From Mesostigma viride (taxonomy: Eukaryota > Streptophyta > Mesostigmatophyceae > Mesostigmatales > Mesostigmataceae), in contig RPFO01000297.1 of NCBI GenBank assembly GCA_009746045.1, positions 1-25,000 on the forward strand: a stretch of DNA of 25,000 nt. Direction: 5' to 3'. Position numbers and translations under genes: made by a program. Under the pieces are notes generated by a model. It saw only the letters and a list, made by a program, of their open reading frames with translations, was not told the DNA's origin and ran no database searches. This document shows positions 9,771 through 17,953 of the stretch, piece by piece (the first letter of the stretch is position 1; every line of letters starts with the position of its first letter).

Positions 9771-11363
9771 GACCACCTTTCTGCTGAGCTGCTGAAGACC
9801 CCTGATCTGGCGGTTAGGGATCTTCTGCTGGCGTTCTGCAACCGTGTCCTGCTCTCTGACGAGCCTCCGCCTGCTGAGTGGCAGACGGCCATCCGCGTCA
9901 TGCTGTACAAGAAGGGCTCTGCTGCTGACCCCGGTAACTACCGGGGTGTCTGCCTCCAGAGCGCCGCGCTGAAGGTCTTCATGCGCATGATGCTGCACAG
10001 GCTCCGCGCCGCGCTGGACCCACACCTGGGTGAGTCTCAGATGGGTTTCCGTAGTGGTCGTAACACTGTCATGGCTGTGTTTGTCGCGCGCCGGTTGATG
10101 GAGGAGGTGCGTCGCCTTCCCCCTGACAGTTTGCCGCTGGTCCTCATTTTTGTTGACTATATCAAGGCCTTTGACACGGTCCTCTGGGAGGCTCTTTGGG
10201 CCATCCTAGCTCTGGACCGCGTGCCACCAGCGTTTATTGCTGCCATTCGCCGACTGTATGAGGGCTCACAGGCAGTAGTGCGGACTGCGGAAGGCACCAC
10301 CCCACCATTCCCCCTTCACCACGGGGTGTGGCAAGGTTGTGTCCTGTCTCCATACCTGTTCATTATTGTCGTGGACCACGTCATGCGCCAGGCACGTGCG
10401 CGCTTTACTGCTCTTAAGGGGTTCGAGCCAGGCTTGGACATCCTTAACGAGCGTGGGCACGGCGGGGTTAGCACGGGTTACCGCCTGGCTGACCTGATTT
10501 ACGCGGACGACACCACCCTCATCGCGCGCCCCGAGCACATTCAGACCTGGCTGGACTGTCTGGGCCTGGAGGCGAGGGCGGTGGGGTTGGAGATTAGTGT
10601 CAAAACTGAGGCGATGGTGATTGGGGCCTCCAGTCGCCCACCGCTGCCGCGCCTGCTAGACGGGACGGAGGTCCCACTCCGCGACCGCTTCAAGCTGTTG
10701 GGGAGTTGGCTTCCGGACACTGCCGACGATGTGGACACCCGCATCGGCCTTTCCTGGGCCAAGCTCCGTTCGCTCAACACCTACTGGCGCTCCAAGGGCC
10801 TGGACGAGCACCGCAAGCGCATGCTCTTCAAGGTCCTCGTCCTCACGGTGCTCACGTATGGCGCCGAGGCATGGACACTCACGGCAACACTGGCAGCCAA
10901 GCTAGACGGCACGGTAACCCGGATGCTCCGACAGGTCCTGAATGTCGGGTTTTCTCAGCGTAGGTCCTTAGAGTCTTTGTATCACGGTATGCCGCGTATT
11001 TCGGACGAGATTAGACAGCGTAGGATAGCATTTGTAGGACATCTTGCTCGCACCAGCCAGGTCGACACCGCCCTTGGTCTGGCCGGTCCCCAGCGGCTCG
11101 GCCAACCGGGGCGGCACATTTTGACCTGGCCTGGCCCCAAGAACATTCCTAAAAAGGTAGGGAAACATGCCATGACCTATACCCAGATGTTGCTGGACGA
11201 CCTAGTGGTCCCAGCCCAGTTTGAGTACCGCATCCACTCTCTCTCCCGTCTTTGGACTGCCATGCAGGACAAGGAGCGGTGGAAGAAGATTGTCAAGGCA
11301 CACACGCCCGACCCTGTGGGCAAGCCACCTCCCCCCAAGCGGAGGAGGCGTTTTGATGAGTAG
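9771..11363 (+). pseudogene. LINE ORF, reverse transcriptase part (frame 3 of 3)
   Basis: Reverse transcriptase domain in order: LYKKG and NYRGVCL, then GFRSGRNT, then FVDYIKAFDTV carrying the first catalytic aspartate (about 10150-10180), HHGVWQGCVLSPYLF, and the YADD box at 10500-10511 with the catalytic aspartates. The thumb and C-terminal region (LLGSWL, then RKRMLFKVLVLTVLTYGAEAW) follows, ending at TAG 11361-11363. The catalytic residues are intact. The upstream 70 or so residues open in this frame (from an ATG at 9549) do not resemble LINE protein; the real sequence there is in the other frames. A 130 bp 3' UTR and A/T-rich tail follow. Confidence 0.92.
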
Positions 11364-11493
11364 TGTAGTTAGGCTTTTCTAGATAGAGTTAGGATAGTTC
11401 GATCACGCGGCTTCCTCCACCCCATCCATCATGAAATATGTGCTACATGACCTCCCCACGGAGGCATGTTATAATTTAATTTAATTTTTTTTA

Positions 11494-11504
11494 AGGGTGC
11501 CTAA
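11494..11504 (+). repeat. Right target-site duplication of the LINE
   Basis: AGGGTGCCTAA, identical to 8196-8206. The satellite resumes here in phase. Confidence 0.92.
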
Positions 11505-12769
11505 ATGGGCTGAAACCGAGCAAAAATGCGGTTTTTATGCTATTTGACGTCACCCAGGGTGCCCTGCAGGCATCCAAAACATGTGCAACTTTGCTCATGT
11601 ACTTTCTTTAGCATGGCAAGAGCAGCTGCCAAGTTTGGCTGCAATCTGAGCTCATTTGCATGGTCTAGGGTGCCTAAACAGGCTAAAACCGAGCAAAAAT
11701 GCGGTTTTTATGCTATTTGACGTCACCCAGGGTGCCCTGCAGGCATCCAAAAAATGTGCAACTTTGCTCATGTTCTTTCATTAGCATGGCAAGGGCAGCT
11801 GCCAAGTTTGGCTGCAATCTGAGCTCATTTGCATGGTCTAGGGTGCCTAAACAGGCTAAAATCGTGCCACATCGCGGTTTTTATGCTACTTGACGTCACC
11901 GTTGGGACCCCTGCAGGTATCCAAAAAGTGTGCAACTTTGCAATCCCTCTTGGGGTACTATATAGACCTTAACCACCACATATGAGTCATATTTAGAGCA
12001 AAACTGCAGCCAGGAAAAATTGACATGTCGTATTTGCGCCTTCACGTCAATTAATTTTATGCTACTTGGCGTCACCCAGGGTGCCCTGCAGGTATCCAAA
12101 ACATGTGCAACTTTGCACATGTTCGTTTTGCAGCATGGCAAGAGCAGCTGCCAAGTTTGGTTGCAATCTGAGCTCATTTGCATGGTCTAGGGTGCCTAAA
12201 TGGGCTGAAACCGAGCAAAAATGCGGTTTTTATGCTACTTGACGTCACCCAGGGTGCCCTGCAGGCATCCAAAAAATGTGCAACTTTGCACATGTTCGTT
12301 GTCCAGCATTGCAAGGGCAGCTGCCAAGTTTGGCTGCAATCTGAGCTCATTTGCATGGTCTAGGGTGCCTAAACAGGCTAAAACCGAGCAAAAATGCGGT
12401 TTTTATGCTATTTGACGTCACCCAGGGTGCCCTGCAGGTATCCAAAAAATGTGCAACTTTGCTCATGTTCTTTCTTTAGCATGGCAAGGGCAGCTGCCAA
12501 GTTTGGCTGCAATCTGAGCTCATTTGCATGGTCTAGGGTGCCTAAATGGGCTAAAACCGAGCAAAACCGCAGTTTTTATGCTACTTGACGTCACCGTTGG
12601 GACCCCTGCAGGTATCCAAAAAATGTGCAACTTTGCAATCCCTCTTGGGGCACTAGATAGACCTTAACCACCACATGTGGGCCTATGTATGAGCAAAACT
12701 GCAGTCAGGAAAAATTGACATGTCATATTTGGCACAAAATGCCTTGAAAAGCACCTTCACGTCAATTTT
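11494..12769 (+). repeat. Satellite array, right block, part 2
   Basis: Continuation after the LINE, with anchors at 11563, 11736, 11910 (B), 12085, 12258, 12431 and 12605 (B). This completes the interrupted 1-2-3-B tetramer and adds one more. The last B monomer is diverged and has an insertion of about 20 bp (GGCACAAAATGCC region, 12731-12750). The array fades out near 12769. Confidence 0.95.
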
Positions 12770-13033
12770 CTGACACAAGCCATGAAATTTTTTTTGTCAG
12801 AACATTGTTTTGGTGTTTTTTCCAACCATATGCGTCATTGAAGACCAAAAAACGCATATCTCAAAAAATTTGGTTTTGGTAAATGCAAATTTACCAAACC
12901 TACGGGTGTTTGGGGGTCGTTGAATTCCGGAACCTCTACCTACGTCAAACTCAGCCTTGGTATCCCAATTGGCTCACTAACCCTCTCCGCGAGAGTTAGC
13001 TAACCTTTCCAGCACATTTCCTCCGATAACCAG
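12770..13033. other. Spacer without a supported gene
   Basis: AT-rich. It holds a small perfect hairpin, TTGGTAAAT/ATTTACCAA with a 4 nt loop (12876-12897). No ORF of note. Confidence 0.5.
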
Positions 13034-13615
13034 TGTTACGTCCCAGCCCAGACACACCTAGCCTGAGCTACGTAGCGAAAGACCCTTCTTGCCGGAATTA
13101 GGAATAATTCAGGATAGCCTAAAGTAGGTTGCGCTTCACGACGTGAGTCGTGAGATATCTGGCATCACGGCTTAATGCCAAGCTAATTAGTTCACACTTA
13201 TAATGGCTAGCAATACCAATCACAAATGGATAATGCCCCGGGCTCAATGTGTAGGCGTATTCGCACTTATCATTCATTAAACCAAGAGGACGAGACTCTC
13301 GTCCTCGGACCAATTTAACCTAGGTTGATTGCGGCGCAGATACATGCCAATTTCCCTGGACCAATCCGAGCCAAACATTCCACGTAGGATCCGGGCCGAC
13401 ATCGACCCTCAACTACAGGATCCACGTCTAGTACCACAAATGGACTCGGAACTGACGCGGCGCCACCGCACCGGTACCTAAAAGGGCAACCTAGGACCAA
13501 AATAGCTAGTCCAATTCACGCAAGAGTCATTGTCCATAAAACTTAGTACAACGGCCACAAGGCCTTAGTAATTTATTCCATTGTTACGTCCGACCTAAAG
13601 GGCCGGGACGTAACA
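13034..13615. mobile_element. Candidate solo LTR (582 bp)
   Basis: It starts with TGTTACGTCCC and ends with GGGACGTAACA, a perfect 11 bp terminal inverted repeat with the TG...CA ends typical of LTRs. No internal retrotransposon genes, primer-binding site or polypurine tract adjoin it, which fits a solo LTR left by recombination. The flanking 5-mers are ACCAG and CTCAG, sharing only the last three bases, so the target duplication is imperfect or absent. A second TGTTACGTCC at 13582 forms a local hairpin with the right end. That hairpin is an alternative explanation for the inverted repeat. Confidence 0.42.
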
Positions 13616-13683
13616 CTCAGGGTTCAAGGGAATTAACTCCCACAGCAACCTTGGGTTGGTACCACAATGCATGGCACTACCCA

Positions 13684-14033
13684 ACGCCAGCGGCGGCGGC
13701 GGCCCGGCTAAGGCGGTGGCAGCCCAGAGGAGGCGGCGGGGGCAGCAGCCCGGAGCCGGCGGCGGCAGCGGCGGCCCGAAGGAGGAGGCGGCGGCGGCGG
13801 CCCGGAGGAGGCGGTGGCGGCTTGGAGGCGGCAGCGGCCCGGAGGAGGCGGCGGCGGCCCGGAGGCGGCAGCGGCCCGGAGGAGGCGGCGGCGGCGGCGG
13901 CGGCGGAGGCGGCGGCGGCAGCGGCGGCCCGTAGGAGGCGGTGGCGGCCCGGAGGCGGCAGCGGCGGCCCGGAGGCGGCAGCGGCCCGTAGGCGGCGGCG
14001 GCGGCCCGGAGGAGGAGGCGGCGGCGGCCATTG
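13684..14033. repeat. CGG/GGC trinucleotide-type GC-rich array
   Basis: About 350 bp of GGCGGC, GGAGGC and GGCAGC units. All frames give Ala/Arg/Gly homopolymer-like ORFs, so none is called as a gene. The plus strand is G-rich and could fold into G-quadruplex-like structures. Confidence 0.93.
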
Positions 14034-15106
14034 AAACCACCACTCAGTTGGACAGCCTACACGAGCTTTCACCAACAAAGCCTGACATGTCAAACTACCA
14101 GTGAAGATTCGCTTTTTGCACCCGAGTGGGTTGAGAGCCCACTACTCGTCTAGCCACTAAATCGGCACATGCCAAACCAGCCACTTCAGGCTGGCTTCAA
14201 CCATGCTTGAACCACCGTCAACATGAGTGGCTCAACACATGTAGTGAACGTTGGAACTGATGGGAAGCACAGATGTCCACCGGGGGAAGTGATGGCACCA
14301 CGGCTCCATCGCAAGCAAGGGCCACTAGGCCTACTGTCCACACCATGATGGCTGATTGAGCTTCAAACATTGCCAAGCATTATGATGATGGCACCACTGA
14401 TATGCCACATCCTTGATGATAAGTGTAGCAATAGTAGCCGGGCCGCAGCAGCAAGAAGATATGTCGCATGCAGCGCCACGTAGGTCCGTCCACCATGCGC
14501 CGCACCTGCAAGTGTGTAAGCAAGGGCATGGTTGCATGTCTGGGGGTGGCCTTGTAAATTTGGGAGGAGTTGGCGCCACATGTATAAGTAACGCTAAGAA
14601 GCCAAGCGCTCAAGTCCATCGTTGAAAGAAAATACACACATGAGATTCAAGGCCACATCTCACGATCATGGAGGCAGCCAACAAGCACTACAATGGACAC
14701 CACAACTCCAACATGCATTCCATTATAGTGCTTAAAGCCAAACACCGCAAAATGTTCGGGAGCAAGACAATGGCCCAGCACATATGTTTGAGATACTCAT
14801 ATTACACTACGGCAAGAAGATGTTCAATGTTGATACGAAGTTTTATGGCCGAGGAAACGCACCAACTTACAACAAACACAGATGAAATGTAGCCAGGATA
14901 CACATGTTGTCCCACTTAGGATTGTTAACGTGAAGATGGATGTGCCGGAAAGGATGTAGGCAGCCTGTGGTGCATAGAAGTTGCACCTTCCCTATTGCAC
15001 TAAGCAAGCGCTGCCATGCTAGCAACATTGCCAGCAAATACCTCCAAATGATCCATGAGGGCATTGACCTCGTGAAGGTGCATCGAGGTTGCAGTTTCAT
15101 ATTCGC
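14034..15106. other. Spacer without a supported gene
   Basis: Ordinary composition, with only short ORFs lacking recognisable domains. It may hold untranslated or decayed sequence downstream of the minus-strand SWIM gene. No RNA gene was seen. Confidence 0.45.
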
Positions 15107-15406
15107 TCATGGGAGTTGGGGTTGCGAACAAGCACTGCCAACACTTGGAGCAGACGCGGCATTGCTAGGGCAGTTGCCGTGACCAAGAGAAGCAACGAAC
15201 CCGCATCGGGCCCGGGCCCGCTTCGAAGTACCCGTAGCCTCACCGACAACGCTTCCACCAAGAGTTGCAGAGACCTTGCGTTTTGACGTGGGTGGCTCGT
15301 TGGGATGGTGTGCTCTTTGTTTACGTGGTTGTTTTCCCCGACCACGGGGTGGAGGACCTAAAGGGTTTTCTACCAAGCGAGCAGCACTTCCATCCCCTCC
15401 CGGCAA
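15107..15406 (-). pseudogene. Possible 3' exon or remnant with basic tail and degenerate zinc knuckle
   Basis: An open stretch just downstream of the SWIM ORF on the same strand. It has no ATG (it opens at a TTG). It encodes a basic, proline-rich segment (GPPPRGRGKQPRKQ), then KRARARCGFVASLGHGNC. This resembles the C-terminal CCHC knuckle that often follows a SWIM domain in MULE/FAR1-type proteins, but with one metal-binding cysteine missing. It may be joined by splicing from the GTAAGT near 15464, but I found no acceptor that clearly keeps phase. Confidence 0.3.
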
Positions 15407-15451
15407 TGTCGCATTGTGACTGACCTGACTTTATGGCAGTGTCTTCTGCTG

Positions 15452-16075
15452 TCAGTATGACTTACAATGCCTGAGAAAATCCGAGCCACAACGACCCTCA
15501 TGCGCCAAAGAAGCCCATGCCTTCATGTGAGCGAGAATGTCAGTATACGTAGGCTCCGTGCCTTGAGCGACATCCACGTTGACATCATCATCACGGCTGT
15601 TCTCAGGGTGTACAGTTACCATTTGTTGGAATTGTAGCTGGCTCTCAATAGTGTCCGGCTTGGGTTGCTTCCACCTATCGCACACCAATTGAATCGGCAC
15701 CTGCTTGCACTGATGAAGATGCACCTCAACGGCTAAACAATGGCGGCATGGGAGGCCTACAAAGGCTGGAAATTGGCATGTGCACTCCAAAACATGGCCG
15801 TCCTCCCCGGTCGTAACCAAACGTTCCTTTTGTGCCTGACCACAGGAATCCAAGCACAGATCAAGCTTCTCCTTCACATTTGAACATTCTCCAACAAAGG
15901 AAACCTTGAACACGTTAGCAGTCTCTGACGGCTCAACCCGATAGTGCTGTGATGCGGCAAGCTCTACCGAGTACCGGGTGCAACGGCGTGGTGGCCAGGA
16001 AGTCGTTTTTACGCCACGTTCAAAATCATCGTTCATAAACACTTTACGCGGCCGCCTTGGCATGGTATGGCCCAC
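15452..16075 (-). CDS. SWIM zinc-finger protein, MULE/FAR1-like remnant
   Basis: 207 residues. The clear feature is a SWIM zinc finger, C98-x-C100-x9-C110-x-H112 (CTC...GLPCRH), followed by the usual LAVEVHL and, after a short gap, VPIQLVCDRWKQ. In Mutator-like transposases and FAR1/FHY3 relatives the SWIM finger lies C-terminal to the DDE transposase domain and is followed by a similar RW motif. No DDE domain is found upstream on this strand, so this is either a domesticated or stand-alone SWIM protein or the 3' part of a decayed transposon. The N-terminus (MPRRPRKVF) is basic. The ORF ends at TGA 15452. A consensus GTAAGT just before the stop suggests the real transcript may splice there. 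Confidence 0.55.
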   Translation of the reverse strand: MGHTMPRRPRKVFMNDDFERGVKTTSWPPRRCTRYSVELAASQHYRVEPSETANVFKVSFVGECSNVKEKLDLCLDSCGQAQKERLVTTGEDGHVLECTCQFPAFVGLPCRHCLAVEVHLHQCKQVPIQLVCDRWKQPKPDTIESQLQFQQMVTVHPENSRDDDVNVDVAQGTEPTYTDILAHMKAWASLAHEGRCGSDFLRHCKSY

Positions 16076-16185
16076 AGGCCGCCATCTTGACCTACAAACG
16101 GTTTTCGCAAGTATGAGCCAGTAGGCTGCGCTTTTCGTTCGTTTCGTCCCTGATCACAATGTTTCCGGCTTATGCCGCCGCGTCT

Positions 16186-16249
16186 GCAAGCGTTACCCGT
16201 ATTTATCGGCCCACACCGTTCCTTTCGCAAGCGTTACCCGTATTTATCG
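16186..16249. repeat. 23 bp direct repeat, two copies, period 41 bp
   Basis: A perfect 23 bp unit containing GCGTTACCCGTATTTATCG occurs at 16186-16208 and 16227-16249, upstream of the SWIM ORF start. It could be a regulatory repeat of that divergent gene; that is inference. Confidence 0.85.
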
Positions 16250-17813
16250 ACGCGTACCGTAGCCTGTCGTCATTGTCATATGTCATCAGGTGTTGCCAAC
16301 ACCGGGTGTGATTTCCAAAAACCCGTGCTGTACCACATACACAACAACAACAACAGTCTTAAAGCAGAACCACCCACACAACAGAGGAGGGGTGACATCA
16401 AGCCAAATTTGGTCGTACCCAACCCTCCGTCGTCGGCAAAAATTTGGACGGGAAGGAGGTTTTTGGTATTACCAAAATGAGCCCGTCATCCAAATTTGCA
16501 AAAGGAAGGAGCAGTTTGGGCATTCCCGGGACATTTTTGACACCGTCGTCTATCTTTTCGGCCGGAAGGTATTCCCAGAAGATCGTCCGTCGTTGGCACA
16601 TAGATCCTGCAGGAGCGTGATCCAGTCCAGGCTGAGCCAGGCGGTGCAGGCTGGCGCCATGCCGCCGGCAGTTCTCATGGTCGAGCGAGCAATAATTGCA
16701 GGACAGCCGTGAGGAATCCCTATCTTAATATTATTAGCCGCGAACAGTAAGTACAACGTTGAGCAATCGGTTGCCGACGGCAACAGCGGCACAGCATAGA
16801 GTGAGGGAGTCCATTTGAAACGCCGCTCTCCCGCCAAGGTGCTTCTTGCTGCTGGGCCATGGCTGGGCAGCTCCCTTACAAGCTCCCCTAAGCTCCCGTA
16901 TATGACCATTAGAAGCGCCGCGCCTGGCTCCCAGGTTGTGCGGCTGCCCGGCCGGTAGTGAGCATACAGCGGTGCTCCTTCCTCCTTGCTACCGTCGGTC
17001 GCCATCCACAATGCTCGGAAGGTTCCCAGTTTTGCTACCGTAGTGGAGTGCCCACCCCTCCGTCGTCGGCAACCCCCCCGGAGTGTGGGAGCACCCAGAG
17101 ATTCCACAATGGGGATGTCACCCCTCCTCACAACAGCCTTTAGTTCAGCGAGGCGCCGCCCGCATCGCGGCGACCGCCAGAGGCGGCACTCGGCAAGCTT
17201 GCAATTTGCATTCCATAAGTCGCGTCGCGTCGCGCCGATCAAATCTCCTGTTGTTGTTGTTGCTGTTGCGCATGCCGCACAACTCAACTCTTAACTCCTG
17301 AGGACGGCCAGGTGAGTCCCCGCCGCCACGTGTTTGGTGTGCCCCAGGCCCCAGCTCGGTGGAACTTCACTTGCCGACTGCCGTTCATGTCCAGCGCGTG
17401 ACGGTAGCAGCAGAACTCGGATTCCCAGCATGACCATTCGCTACTCGCGGGGCTGAAGGGAGCAGGTGACTTGGCAGTCGCACGCCCAATTAGTGCTCGC
17501 TCGAGGCTGCGACATGTCAGCCAGGCTCGGCATTCGAAGGAATTGATGCATGCCCGACCACCGAGGAATGGGGGCCGCGCAAGCCACTGAATTCAAGCCA
17601 AATTGTCAAACAATTTGCCAATTGCAAGGATTGGCCTAAGCGCTATCTGCTGTTTTTTAATTTGGCGGTCACTATGCTTGTAGGCGACACTTTTTCAACG
17701 GGTGAAAATTGGATCACGGCAACAATTCCCGGGGGGTACAATGAATTAGAAATACATGTTTTGATAGGTTACGGATGGTCTCTGTGGGAACCCAATTGCA
17801 GTGTTTAAGGGTC

Positions 17814-17822
17814 ATTATATAT
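17814..17822 (+). promoter_or_regulatory. Possible TATA element upstream of ATG9
   Basis: An ATTATATAT stretch about 130 bp before the ATG9 start codon. Position and composition are compatible with a TATA box but no other promoter element was identified. Confidence 0.22.
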
Positions 17823-17953
17823 GGCCCGCACATACAACCTGGTCTCGAGAAGTGTCCTTTGTAACGGCACCAATTTGGCTCCTAGGCTACCGTTGCGCGA
17901 TTGACGCATCCATGACTGCGCAGGGGACTCATGAACTGGACCATCAGTAACAA

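Larger units (their letters stand above)
8207..11493 (+). mobile_element. 5'-truncated non-LTR retrotransposon (LINE) with APE endonuclease and reverse transcriptase
   Basis: A GC-rich 3287 bp insertion inside the satellite, bounded by an 11 bp direct repeat and ending in an A/T-rich tail (ATTTAATTTAATTTTTTTTA-like). The CCTGCAGG anchors at 8092 and 11563 are 3471 bp apart. Subtracting one 173 bp monomer leaves 3298 bp, exactly the element plus one duplicated target site. The 5' end starts within the first beta strand of the endonuclease with no ATG, so the 5' UTR and any upstream ORF are missing. It encodes endonuclease then RT, with no RNase H seen. The RT C-terminal pattern (LLGSWL, then RIGLSWAKL, then VLTYGAEAW) suggests the RTE group. 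Clade assignment is tentative. Confidence 0.95.
16076..17953. other. Intergenic region between the divergent SWIM ORF and ATG9
   Basis: It contains a 245-codon minus-strand ORF (16550-17287) with no recognisable domain, not called. It also has short CAA/GTT repeats (about 16341 and 17252) and three occurrences of a TCCGTCGT-type word (16429, 16587, 17058). The ATG9 5' flank should lie in its last few hundred bases. Confidence 0.45.

Noticed and set aside
1-12769. CRISPR-like direct repeats
   Set aside because: The repeats are contiguous monomers of about 173 bp without unique spacers, in a eukaryotic context.
13651-14104. Ala/Arg/Gly-rich ORFs on both strands
   Set aside because: Low-complexity CGG-type repeat, open in several frames with no conserved flanking domain.
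16550-17287. 245-codon minus-strand ORF
   Set aside because: No recognisable motif, overlaps other ORFs and GC-rich repeats; I cannot support it as a gene.
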